Shown: one piece after another, positions 37,062 to 47,704 of the stretch
Layout: every line of letters starts with the position of its first letter
How positions within the stretch are numbered: the first letter of the stretch is position 1
Source of the DNA: Arabidopsis thaliana
Lineage: Eukaryota > Streptophyta > Magnoliopsida > Brassicales > Brassicaceae
Direction: 5' to 3'
DNA length: 64,000 bases
Assembly: GCF_000001735.4 (NCBI RefSeq)
Contig: NC_003070.9
Span: 1-64,000, forward strand
Program-made: the position numbers and the translations under genes
Notes under the pieces: generated by a model
Database searches by the model: none
Told to the model about the DNA's origin: nothing
The model's input: only the letters and a program-made list of their open reading frames with translations

Positions 37062-37860
37062 AACAGGACCGGTGCAGCTATTCGCTGCTTCAAATCCTCT
37101 CTAACAAGTAAAGTATAAAAAAGAAACCATCTTTGATCTCCCCAAACATGAAAGTTTTCAAATTGCAAAGCCGTTGTGATAACCTCTTTAGATTCTAGAG
37201 AAACTGCAAAGGAGAAAGTACTTTATGAGAAATATTTATCCACAAACACTAAGATAAGAGTGATGAGCGAAATTCAAAAGAGAAATCTTTTCAAAGTCCA
37301 CCGTGAAACAGTCGCTGCTTCTCCAGCAGAACTCAAAAGAATTCCCTTTATTATTATTCACAAAAGCCTCACCCAAACGAATCCACCGCAGCCAAAACCT
37401 TCACAAATCTTCATATCAGTAATCAATCACCAGATTCGTATCATTTATGCTAACTTTTAGAGCTAATAAGATTTAGTTAATCGCTTCTATAAGTTTCTCA
37501 GCAGCCAAACAGAGATCTTAGTATGTTATAGGAATCCTAGAAACTGCTCATAATGTAAACTGTTATACCCTTGAGAGTAGCCATGGAGGAGACAAGTATG
37601 CAATCTGACTTATCATCTCACCGGGAACTCCCCGGAGAAGTCATCGTTCCCGGAAATAATCAAATCGGAAGCAAAACAAAAAAAAATCTCTAAAAATAAA
37701 TTTAAAAAACAGAGAGAAGAAGGAAGAAGATAACTGAAGAAGAAGAAGAAGAAGAAGAAGAAGAAGAAGAAGGAAGACTGTTTTAGGCTGAAGAAGACTG
37801 GAAGAAGAAGAAGAGAAGCCAGAAGCAATCTCAGCCACAACAATTTTTCCCCTAATTTTT
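37062..37860 (-). other. LHY leader region with spliced noncoding exons
   Basis: The DNA between the LHY start codon and its expected transcription start near 37840 contains leader exons and introns. A minus-strand ATG at about 37581 (ATGGCTACTCTCAAG) could be an upstream ORF start. A (GAA)12 tract at about 37736-37772 reads as a CTT-rich pyrimidine tract on the sense strand. Confidence 0.55.
37736..37772. repeat. (GAA)12 microsatellite in LHY leader
   Basis: Twelve GAA units in a row, reading TTC on the LHY sense strand within the probable first noncoding exon. A length-variable pyrimidine tract in a leader can affect translation or splicing; that effect is speculative here. Confidence 0.9.
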
Positions 37861-37945
37861 GGAAAAATTTTAATTGAAAAGTTTATTTGAGGCTGGAACA
37901 GCACCAAGGGTATAAATGGAAAAAACAGAAGTCATCGCAGATCGA

Positions 37946-37951
37946 CACGTG
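37946..37951. promoter_or_regulatory. G-box in the LHY promoter
   Basis: CACGTG lies about 110 bp upstream of the expected LHY start site. G-boxes in this promoter are known sites for light- and clock-related regulators, including bHLH factors and PRR association. No AAAATATCT evening element was seen nearby. Confidence 0.6.
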
Positions 37952-38199
37952 GTGATATTGTAGTGGCTGTCTACTGCACTTTTTGGTATATCTCAAGTTG
38001 CTTCTCTACGAGCCAGAAGCTTCAATGTGAAGCTCACGTAGGTAAAAGTGAGTGTGGTGGTCCACAATTGCTTACGTGTAAACGATTATTGGTACAAACT
38101 TGGACGACTAAACAAGTGGGTACGGTGCCAGCTGTGATGGTGTACTGCTACGTATTGGCTATGCTGGATCTGGGCTTGTAATAAGACATTGTATGGGCC

Positions 38200-38890
38200 T
38201 CACTTTTACGCCTATTCTATATAAATTTGCGTATTAACATAGTTGAATTAAACCCGACAAGCTTGGACTGCTCGGGGAACTTGCGTCTGTATAAAAATCT
38301 TCATCTTTTCATATAATATCATGCAATGCCTATACAAAATTTCAACAAATTATCATCGAGAACTTTGGTCAACTTGCTTATATAACATTTGTAGAAATTA
38401 AGGAACATTAATTACTCTTAAGTCTTAACCGAAGCATGTAGTATTTATTTATGGAATTCAGCAAACATCATTACACTCATTTTTTTAGATTCCAGCTTAC
38501 AACTGTGTTTTGCTTAAAGCAGAAGCGTTTAACATAGTTATAGATACTCTAATGTTGGAGCAGAGCTTAGTTGCAATATTTTTTGAAGTTGACGGCCTCA
38601 TCGGTCAGGAAGCCACTACAAAAGGTTACCGAGAACTTTGGTTAGTTCGGTTCGGTTCTAGGTTAACCAAAAAACAATAGACCAGTTTTTGTTACTAACC
38701 GAAGAACTGAACTACCCGAATCTAATTGAAATAACCGAAATTATTCCAAAATAACCAAACAAACCGGATTTAAATATTTCACAAATCTCTACGTTGATGT
38801 TTGGAATTATAAAATTTTATCTCTCATTACCTCTCCTTAAACATTAACTAGGACATAACAGTTATTTGAAACATACATTAACAACAATAT
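38200..38890. other. Intergenic region between LHY promoter and UMAMIT28
   Basis: No gene. Around 38640-38770 there are many GGTTCGG/ACCGAA words, which recur in degenerate Arabidopsis transposon remnants, but I see no terminal repeats to delimit an element. Confidence 0.45.
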
Positions 38891-38897
38891 AATTAAA

Positions 38898-40877
38898 TTA
38901 AACGGGCGACTTAGAGTCGTTATCCTTATTAGGAGTAGTATATTGAGCTTCGTTATCCATTCCTGAAGACAATGCAGTTGATGATTCCGTTTCTTTGTTC
39001 TTCCCCCACAAGAACATGTAGAGACCCGTTATGGTCACTAGTGATCCAATCACACTGTAGACCAAAAGTTTTAATGTTGTAATTAGTGTTATGCCTAGAC
39101 AAAATTAATTTGATAGAGATTATCGAAGAAGATACCTTCCAAGGTATAAAGGAGTGTGTAAAATGAGGAAATCAAATAGAGTAGCCGAAATGAGAGTAAG
39201 TGGGAAAAACGCCGATGCGAACACAGCTCCTAATTTTTTAATCCCCCATGTTGTTGCAACCGTCGTCATTGCTTGTCCTACCACTCCCTATAATATATGA
39301 TAAAAAAAAACCACATAAAAAAACCCACATTAATATCTTAAGTTCTTACATACTAATCTTATAATTTTTAAAAAGTTAATTTATAAAGATATGATGTTTG
39401 TAACTTACAGCGTATATGATGACGGTGATAACGAATCTATCATCTATGATCCAATCATTAACGTCTCTGCTCTTGTAAAGGCTCAAGAGAGCACATTGAA
39501 ATGCCGCGAAAATTGACATAAGACAAGTGCTCGAGTATTTGCAAGGGTACTTAATACTTAAAGTCCCTTGAAACAACATCCATAGAGATAGCAACACTGT
39601 TCCTATGGTTAAATAAAGACATCCAAGAAGCCAATTATTGGCCTTGTCTTGATCGTTGTTGTTGTGGGAAGCCCCACCGTGAGAGTGAGAGTGAGAGTTT
39701 GATATTTGTGGGCCTTTGTAAAATGTTAAGAACAAAGCTCCACTTATACAGATCAAAGTTCCAATCACCTTCAACATTCCTGCTTTGGTCTTTAGAATCT
39801 TCACATTTTCAGTCCTAAAAAAAGTAAAATTTTAATGATTATTTTGAAACAAGTTATTGAGAATATGAATCATAGTAGAAAGTATTTGTTTTTTTTCTTT
39901 CCTGGCGTTACAAAATAGAGTCGCTTTTTAATAATTTTCCGCATCATTCCATCAAAGTTTATAAAAATGCGACGTATAGCTAAGAAAAGACATTTTTTCA
40001 GGAAAAGCTTTAGAAAGAGGGCTCAGTGGATGCAGTTACGTATACTTAAGGTAATTTGATGGAAAAGAAAACCAATCAGATTGCATTACAATTAATAAGA
40101 AAATATAATGTTCTATATTATGTTGTCAATACTTTCAGTAGTGCTTTTTAAAAATCTAGATTAATATATATTATCAATTGATGATAAAGAGGTTAGATGG
40201 TTCCATCGTTACCTGAAAATAAGGGCCAAAGCGAAGGTGATTGCAGGCAACATGCTTACCAAAGCACACGAAACAGTTGCTGACGTGTACGACAGACCAA
40301 GCAAAAAGAAAAACTGCATCAAACTCGCCCTGTCAATTTAAACCCATAAATTAATTAAAAGATCTTTAATAATTTAGCTTATGATTAGTACAAACTATTA
40401 AACTATAAGAATAAATTGCAAATGGCCGACAAAATAATATAATAAAATGCAATTAGGTTTGAGAGGACTAACCCGAGAAGGCCACTGACGAAATGATCGA
40501 CCATTAGCCTAAACGTTATTTGTGGTCTTGTTTTCCTATTTAACAACAATAGAAATTCTTTAGAAAATTCATTAAAATTATACATATATATTAACATTCG
40601 TGGCTTCTAAATTTCTACTTGCATGTTAGAATACAGAATTTTCACTATCTCCTATTTCGATCAACATATCAAACCTTTCCAAGACATAGGCAAAGGGAAC
40701 CAAAATTAAAGCGGAAATAGCCATTCGATAAGCACCAATGACCATATGGTTCACACCAACATCAAGAGCTTTCTTCACAAGTGCATTCACCGAACCCATC
40801 GCTACATTTGACATCACCATCACTATGACCGGTGAATATTTTTCTACTACTCTCACTCCTTGCATATCTCCAGCCAT
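38898..40877 (-). CDS. UMAMIT28: Nodulin MtN21/EamA-type transporter (UMAMIT28)
   Basis: Six coding exons: 40675-40877, 40473-40535, 40213-40329, 39409-39814, 39136-39287 and 38898-39054. All are GT/AG and give 365 residues. The start is MAGDMQGVRVVEKYSPVIVM, followed by repeated hydrophobic segments (for example IGAYRMAISALILVPFAYVLER and LKVIGTLICISGALFLTFY), expected for ten helices in two EamA domains. A His/Ser-rich loop (SNSHSHSHGG) lies mid-protein, and the C-terminus is hydrophilic. UMAMIT proteins are bidirectional amino-acid facilitators at the plasma membrane or tonoplast. The specific substrate is not visible from sequence; the number 28 is from memory. Confidence 0.93.
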
Positions 40878-41284
40878 ATCTCTCTCTATATGTGAGTTAT
40901 TTTTGTGTGTATTACTTAGAGAGAGATAAGCCCCAATGTGCTTTGAGTTTGGCAACCACAAAGCTTCCCATATTTATAAGAAAAGTGTGTATGTGTTGTT
41001 CCACTTTGGACTTACTTAGCTTTGACGTTAACGTTAACCTATATTTTTATTCTCCTGAACTACTTATCTAAAATCTTACTACAGCATATGCATTTGTTTT
41101 AATGAAAAGTTAATCAAGCACTTCATACTACACCCTTTAATTTTTTATGTGTACAATAGGATTTTCAAACGTTTAAAATAGCATAACATATTACTATATT
41201 CATCATATATCCAAATACTCTTTGCAAGATTCTAAGGAAATTACATAGGTACATTACCACGCCGAAGCATTTGATTTTAATCTA

Positions 41285-41332
41285 ACGAATTCGTTAACTT
41301 TTTTTTTTGGTGAATTACGAATTCGTTAACTT
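41285..41332 (-). mobile_element. Second poly(T) insert with 16-bp duplication
   Basis: ACGAATTCGTTAACTT occurs at 41285-41300 and exactly again at 41317-41332. Between them are 16 bases, eight T followed by GGTGAATT. On the minus strand this is a short 3' end plus A-tail between target duplications, the same architecture as the scar at 18942-18995. Confidence 0.55.
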
Positions 41333-41360
41333 GGCATAGATTAATGTTCCCACAACCTGT

Positions 41361-41385
41361 TATATATATATATATATATATATAT
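41361..41385. repeat. (TA)12 microsatellite
   Basis: Twelve uninterrupted TA units in intergenic DNA upstream of UMAMIT28. Confidence 0.95.
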
Positions 41386-42297
41386 TTTCTTCTTTTTTTG
41401 ATTCCACAGCACAGTATGTAAATTTCGTTTTGTCCGGCAAATTTGGCCTTTACCATAATTTTTTTCACCGCCTTCAGTGCCGTAGACAAATCAAAGCTCA
41501 AAAATAATTACGGAGTTTTAAATTATTTCAAATGCTATAGTAAAGTTGTAAATATATATATATATATCAATTAAACTCCCTTAACCCCATAAGACAAGTT
41601 TTTTTATTAGTGGTTTTACTGAAAAAATGATTATTGGTGTTATGTAAATGATAATATATTAAGGAAAATTTTTAGAACTTTTATTATATATTATCGTAAT
41701 ATACGACTCGAATTTAAAATAGAAATCAAAATAAAAGTGTTAGTAAAGGAAAAAAAAAAAGGTTGTGAATTCTATCACGACAAGTCATATATATTACAAA
41801 TATCATTTTCTGTTAAGGTTAACAGAAAATTCTAAGTTGCGGTCTATTTGTCTTTTAAATCAAACACGAATGAGAAATTGCCACTCATTTACTAATATTA
41901 TATTGCGTATTCTTTGCAGATTATGTCTCTTTATAATCATCTTGCAAATTGACCCTTAATTTTAACATGTGGGTGGTAAAAAAAAAACTAAAAGAAGAAA
42001 CATTACTATTTCCATTGATAAGATTGATCGCAATCTATCTAGATTGAACTTGACAAAACTTTTGTGATACGAAAAAAAGAAGGAAAAGACAAAAAGGAGT
42101 TGGTATTGCTATCTGAGTTCGAGTGCATGAGTGGTCGTGAAAGTGGAATTAATTTGGGATATGCCTACTTATGCATGGCTTCAGAGTTGGTTTGACATAA
42201 TTTTTCAGAAACAAGTGTCTAAGCCTTTCATACACGTCTTGATTTTAGAAGTTAGACTGATTTTCTCTATGTTCATGAGTTACTTTAAGTGGGCTAA

Positions 42298-42532
42298 GAC
42301 CATCTTTATCAATGGACTCTTACATGTAGTTCTAAACAATTTTGATATATAACATAATGTTTAAATATTAGAAAGGCTCTTACAAAAGAAGAGAATAAGG
42401 AAGAAAACTCTTAGCTAAGAGCCATTTTTCATCTCAAGCACACTTTTTTATTTTTTTTTATTCTTATTTTGTTTAATATAATATTTTAATAGTTCTTATG
42501 ATATTGTTAACAACCTATTGATAATGATGCTC
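42298..42532. mobile_element. Harbinger-like MITE, 235 bp, TAA duplication
   Basis: The left end GACCATCTTTATCAATGG (42298) and the reverse complement of the right end, GAGCATCATTATCAATAGG, match at most positions. Both ends are bordered by TAA (42295-42297 and 42533-42535). A 3-bp TAA/TTA duplication with ends of type GAGCATC..CAATGG is the hallmark of Tourist/Harbinger MITEs in Arabidopsis. No transposase is encoded. Confidence 0.85.
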
Positions 42533-44097
42533 TAAGAAGTCTAAACGTTTTTTTCTATCTAGACAAGTATCTTTTTGAAGTTAAAACTAATGTTAGTTTA
42601 CTCCTTCAAATATAGTTTGGATTTAGAACACTGAAAATATAGAACTTGAAGTTGAAATTTTGTTTTCCTGATATTACAAAACTATAAATCGAGCAAATTT
42701 GTACTTGTTAAATTAACAGAATATTTTTTCTTACCAACTAGCTACAACTATTGATCTTTCTTACAACTTATAAAATGTAATTTATTACATTGTTTATAAA
42801 TTATTTAACTCATTAAATGCATCAATATATAATAATTTTATCTTATACATGCATGAACAACTTAATAGTTTTTTTTTTTAAACAACCTAATGTTGTCTAA
42901 ACGATTAAATGGTTTAGGTGTTAAGGCACAGAAATCATCCTCCATTTACCTCATGTTGCTTTTCTTAACACCAAGCACTAAACAAGCGCTAGCTATACAA
43001 CTTTGGCAAATGAAAACTCAGTCGGAAACTAAATGTTTGTGTTTTTTTTTCACGACATGTTTTTAAGGAAAAGAAGAGAATTTTTGAACATAATATCGAA
43101 CAAACCCACTAAAAATAGTTGGAGGGAGCAGAAAAGCAATTGAAAGTAACGAGACAAGAATAACGTTTTTAAAAAAGTTAAGAATATATAGTGTGGGTCG
43201 ACATGTACCTCACTAAGTTTTCTAATTTATAACTTCTATCTTCGAGCATAATTGGGAATTTTGTGGCCACTAATATCGCAAAGAAATGTGTATACTATTA
43301 TATTTGATGTGAGGACTGAAATTACAAAATTTATTGAATACTAACAGATTATGATAATAATTACCACTAAAATTCTTTGATTTTCTTTTTTATATTTTAA
43401 TCTTAAATAAATGGATGGATCAAAAGTTCAAAACACTAAACTATAGTACAACATTACTCACGGATTCTATATCACAGCATAAAACTTCACATAATTAAAA
43501 AAAGGTTTACATCTCTCGCGGAAATTCTTAGCATATGATTGATTCTTCATCCACCAAGTAAGTTATTAATTTTAGGTTAAACAAAATTCAAAAACTTTCT
43601 TAAGAATTTTGTGGGTTATATATACTTCCAGCCTGAATAAAGGTTGAGTAACTTGGTAAATCTTGATCTCCATTATAGTTCTAATTTTGCTTTCTGTTTT
43701 TAATTTAAATTTTGGATCAATAAGAAGAGACATGCATGTGTTTCCTGCAAAACTCCGCGCAACATCGAAACTTTCTCTTCTTATTTTCAACATAGATGTA
43801 GGGAAAGAGATAATTACTGTTTAGTTTATTCTAATTTACTAGAGGAAAAAGGATTTAGGGAGAAAAGGTAAATTAAATATTCATATTCTTCTTAGATAGA
43901 TCAACCACTGACAATAATAACAAAGAAGCCACTAATAAATATGCACGATGACTATTTTCTAAATCAAACGTCATATTTGATTCAGATTCGAGAAATGACT
44001 GGGAAAAAGAAAACACTTTTGAACAAGATAGACTAATCATAATCAGGTGAGATTTGTGACTTTCACAAAATAATTCTCCATCTTAATTGTTCGCATC

Positions 44098-44145
44098 TTC
44101 ATTGGATCCCTTTTACACTTTTTTTTTTTTTCTTTCATTGGATCC
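44098..44145 (-). mobile_element. Possible third poly(T) insert with 12-bp duplication
   Basis: TTCATTGGATCC occurs at 44098-44109 and 44134-44145. The 24 bases between include a run of 12 T. This is the same layout as the two better poly(T) scars, but the repeat is shorter, so chance or replication slippage is more plausible. Confidence 0.3.
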
Positions 44146-44600
44146 ATCTAGTTTGCACTACTTATATATGTGGTATATATAAACTTTAATTTTGAAAGTG
44201 TAATAAATTTAGAGTGATATCATTTAGCCCCCCGATGGAGGATTGAATTGTCTCGAACTAATGCGTAATGCAACACTATGGTTTTGAATAGTGAAATAGG
44301 AAGATGCGAATAAAAAATAGAAACGTATAAACGAAAACAATAGTGTATGTAATTAGGTGAAACCGTGAAAGTGGCGAACGAATCATTAGCATATAAGAAG
44401 AAGATTGTGTCCACCCTGAGTTAGATACGAATACTTTATGTGTGAAATCTAATTGTTCACGATTTGACTCTTCAGAGTTTAAAGGCTGGCTAACAAGTTT
44501 AAGCTGCGTTTTAGGGTTTGGGCCAATAAATTCAGCAATGAACCGGTTTTAATGGCATTAATAGCCCATAGTGAATGTTGCAATCAAGAAATAGTTATAA

Positions 44601-44857
44601 AACCATGTACATGGGTGATATTTTTAGATTATCACAAGTACAAAAATTATTTTTATATTAGTAAAGCAATTAGAATATGCTTATCAGTATCAGCCCACTG
44701 ATATTTGTGATACCAGTATCATCTGACGTGGCTTCTTCTGATTGGTTACATTTGACAAAAGCAAAAAATATTATATATATTTATTAAACAAACATTATAA
44801 ATAATACTAAAAAATATTCTTGATGATATTTTGTGAGTATCACCTATGAACATGCTC
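44601..44857. mobile_element. Second Harbinger-like MITE, 257 bp, TAA duplication
   Basis: The left end starts AACCATGTACATGGGTGATA and the reverse complement of the right end is GAGCATGTTCATAGGTGATA; 16 of the first 21 positions match. TAA flanks both sides (44598-44600 and 44858-44860). Internal blocks GATATTTTTAG and ATATTTGTGAT are also partly complementary, as in a foldback element. The size and ends fit a Tourist/Harbinger MITE. Confidence 0.8.
44677..44787 (+). CDS. Doubtful 36-residue ORF inside a MITE
   Basis: An ATG-to-TAA frame encodes 36 residues starting MLISISPLIFVIPVSSDVAS. From memory, the reference annotation has a small hypothetical gene here. The whole frame lies within the 44601-44857 MITE, has no domain, and ends in TA-rich low complexity. 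I believe it is spurious and record it only so that its context is known. Confidence 0.15.
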   Translation: MLISISPLIFVIPVSSDVASSDWLHLTKAKNIIYIY

Positions 44858-44985
44858 TAAAGATCAATATCTTAAAACAAATTTAGTGATATAATTAATT
44901 GAAAAAGTTTGTATTTTCTGGACTGAATCACACTAGGGTTTGTGTGATTTCTGGTGTAAGAAGGTAAAAGGAGGTAGTTATCAGA

Positions 44986-45083
44986 TGGGCCCACTTGAAA
45001 TCATTTCACTGGGCCTAAACAAATATAAAGCCCATTTATCATTTATGGCCTTTTTCAGTCTCCTCCCGAGATTTAAAACCCTA
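44986..45083 (+). promoter_or_regulatory. Promoter-like island with site II and telo-box motifs, no recognised gene
   Basis: TGGGCCCA (44986-44993), TGGGCC (45010-45015), GCCCAT (45030-45035) and AAACCCTA (45076-45083) occur within 100 bp. This spacing is characteristic of plant ribosomal-protein and housekeeping promoters, with transcription expected shortly after the telo-box on the plus strand. The next plus-strand gene is more than 7 kb away. Confidence 0.5.
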
Positions 45084-45108
45084 GTTGGTTGATCTTCTCC
45101 AACGGGGA

Positions 45109-45201
45109 ATGGAATCGGAGAGTGACGAAAGTCGTGTGTGGATCCTAAATCCTTATTCGGGTCTCCGAATCGGATCCTCGGAGTTAAGCCTTACAAAATG
45201 A
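45109..45201 (+). CDS. Short ORF downstream of the promoter-like island, possible truncated gene
   Basis: The first ATG after the site II/telo-box island opens a 30-residue frame, MESESDESRVWILNPYSGLR then IGSSELSLTK, and stops. GC content here is higher than in the flanks and the peptide composition looks coding-like. It may be the 5' end of a gene whose body was lost, or a small exon with a missed splice. I do not recognise the peptide. Confidence 0.25.
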   Translation: MESESDESRVWILNPYSGLRIGSSELSLTK

Positions 45202-45502
45202 AGATGCTAATGGTTCTGTTTTCTTTATTTGGAACCTGAGTATTGCATGCACACCAAGTGTTTGGCAAAATGTTAGAGTGAGACGACAGTTGGGGAGGTT
45301 TGACGATTATCTTTCATTTGTAGAGTAGATGAATCGAAGAAGAAGATCGAAAAGAGAATTATACAGGTAGATATAATGGGTGATAAACAAAATCGAGAAG
45401 GATATAATATGTAAAGGTTACTTGTCGAAGAAATCAGAAGACATTCATTACACATTGTTTGTGTCCAAGAGATGTCTTTGCAGCAAAAGCAGAACAGTTG
45501 GT

Positions 45503-46789
45503 TTACGACTCACTCTTCTCGATACCTTCTCTGACGATGATTCTGCGACCTTCATATTGCTGCAAAAGAGAGATTGTGATAAAGCCAGAGAGCAGTAGAA
45601 GAAGTTTCCTCAAGCAAGATTCTTTTTATGGATAACGAACTTAACTGTTCCATTGAATGATAAAGCCGCATCACGTTCTTCACCGCTTGTAAAAGAAAGA
45701 AAGGCAAAGACTCTGTTTCTCCCGGTCTTACGATCATGTAACACTCTCGTGCTTACGATTGTGCCAAACTTGCTAAAGTGGTTTCTCAAACCATCAGGCT
45801 GTGTGAACCAAGGGAGATTTCCGACATAGACCTTGTGTTGGCTTTCGTACATCAGAATCTTCTTTGGAGTTGAGTTCAAGACTTCAGGGTTTCTTCTTGT
45901 TCCTGGATTCATGTCAACAGAGTACCTAACCCGCATTTCCCGACCACCTACTTCCTTCATATATAGCAACAAAACCAAAGCACTCAACTTTACACTCAAC
46001 CAGAAGAAAGATAGACTTGTTTTTTGGTTTCCCGGGCTCTTACTGTTCCATCAAGAGAAGCAATGGCGATTTTGGCAGAGTTTATAGAACCCATTGTCAC
46101 GTACCCGCTTCCACGGCTCTCTCCCGTCTGAGGATTTCGCGATACCTGCAACATCATTTCCAAGCAATGCACACCTCTCACTATACTTGTCAATCATCCA
46201 TATACTCAAAAGAGTAACCAGTACGTTTGATTCGTCTTGATGGAACTCAAAGCTAAGTATTTTCAAATTACATTGTGGATGATCTTTGAATTTTCAAAGC
46301 TAAGTTGAAAGAGTAAAACTTTGAATTTTCATAAAGGCATTGTAGGATCAATCAAATCTGGATAAGAAGTACCACCTCTACAGAGATTACAGTTCCAAAA
46401 GGCTGAAACATGTCAAGAAGCTGAGCAATGTCGTAGCTTCTAGGGATATTACACACGTAGAGCTCGCAAGGTCTCGGTTTCTTTACTGGTTCTGCTTTGG
46501 AGACGACACTATCTTTATTGGGTTCTGCTTCTCCTTTAACTACTTCTTCTTCTTTTTCTTCATCGAGAACTGATAATTCTGAAGAAGAGACCTTGATTTG
46601 AAGTGGTTGAGCTACAAAGGGACGAGAAAGAGAAGAGTGATGAAAAGAATTGGAAGAAGAGAATTGAAGTTTCAGAGATTCTAAGTAAGAGTAAGAAGAA
46701 GAAGAGATTAGGGTTTTGTATTTGGGAATTGCATTGTGAGACGATCGAGAAGAAGAAGATAAGGGAATTGCGAAGCAGGAGGCCGCCAT
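45503..46789 (-). CDS. Two-RRM RNA-binding protein, probably chloroplast
   Basis: Four coding exons: 46376-46789, 46044-46145, 45646-45954 and 45503-45559. All are GT/AG and in phase, giving 293 residues. The first ~60 residues are Ser-rich with few acids (MAASCFAIPLSSSSRSSHNA), as in plastid transit peptides. An acidic linker (DEEKEEEVVKGEAE) follows, then RRM1 (RNP2 LYVCNIPRS; RNP1 region SRGSGYVTM) and RRM2 (RNP2 VYVGNLPWF; RNP1 region NRVFAFLSF). This layout matches the chloroplast ribonucleoproteins that stabilise and edit plastid RNAs. Which RNA it binds cannot be told. RNP1 of RRM1 is SGYVTM rather than the usual GFGFVTM. Confidence 0.92.
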
Positions 46790-47005
46790 TATCGAAGGAC
46801 CAGAAAGTAAATTATTTGAGAAGAATGATTAAAAAAAAAAGAAATGAAATAGAAATTAATAGAACAAATCGGGTCGGGTCATTTAACCCGTTACAATCCT
46901 GCTCGGTATTCGCTACGTCAGATGAGACACTCTCTTTCGCGTAGCAGGTTTTGTTTTTCATGAAATAAACAAAAGGCCCAAAGTTATAAATCAAAAAATA
47001 AAAAA

Positions 47006-47212
47006 TTATTCAAACATTTTCATTTCTTCAAGTCTCTTATTCCCTTTACCAAACACTTTAATTACAAAGAAAGTAGGAGCCATGAAATTAGAACCAGTGC
47101 AATCTTGTCTAATGGCCCATTCATCCTCAATCTTCATTCTGACCACTACATCTACAACTCCTTGGCTCTGAGGGAAGGTGGTAGTGATAGAATCTGCTAT
47201 GTTTGAACTCCC
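47006..47212 (-). other. Uncharacterised coding-like stretch, possible gene remnant
   Basis: The minus strand is open for 68 codons without an early ATG and reads, among others, [20 protein letters not shown] and [19 protein letters not shown]. The neighbouring plus strand at about 47205-47315 reads NSLRGLKLYFDPNDRYANHN before a stop. Both look more protein-like than the surrounding DNA, and I cannot say which strand was coding. It may be a relic gene or simply a long UTR of a neighbour. Confidence 0.25.
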
Positions 47213-47704
47213 TCAGAGGTTTGAAGCTATATTTTGACCCAAATGATCGTTATGCAAACCACAACACTGTCTTCTTTGATCTTACTATGAAGAAGTCTGC
47301 AAATCTTGAGGTTTAAAGCTATATTATAAGCAAGCTATGCAGAGATGAAGCAAAGAGGAAAAGAGTTTTCTGTGCTGTGGAAGCTGTATTGGCATGTATT
47401 GTTCTTATACGAGATTGTGTGTAATTGGTGGTACTGGCTCCTGTTGCAGAGCCCATCTTGTTTAGAGTGTAATCACCCGAGGTTGCAAAATAATTATCTT
47501 TAAAAAAAAAAATACAATTCTCTGGTAAGTGGTAACCAATGAAAACCCAACGAACTACAAGAAGAACCTTGTGATAGTTTAGTAACACCAAACAAAAAGC
47601 AAAAAGTGCAAATGATTCAAACTGATTCTCTGTAGCATTTAACTTAATAAGATATATAGAAACATCGAAGAGACAGTAGACAGCTTATGGTTAAACTTGT
47701 CTTC

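Larger units (their letters stand above)
41020..44600. other. AT-rich intergenic region with repeats
   Basis: No gene is supported. It holds a (TA)12 tract at 41361-41385, a poly(T) scar at 41285-41332, one MITE at 42298-42532 and a weaker poly(T) structure near 44098-44145, listed separately. Open frames near 41765, 42131, 43572 and 44220 are short, AT-rich and without family features. Confidence 0.6.

Noticed and set aside
38640..38770. GGTTCGG/ACCGAA-rich stretch as a discrete transposon
   Set aside because: No terminal repeats or target duplication could be found, so limits cannot be supported.
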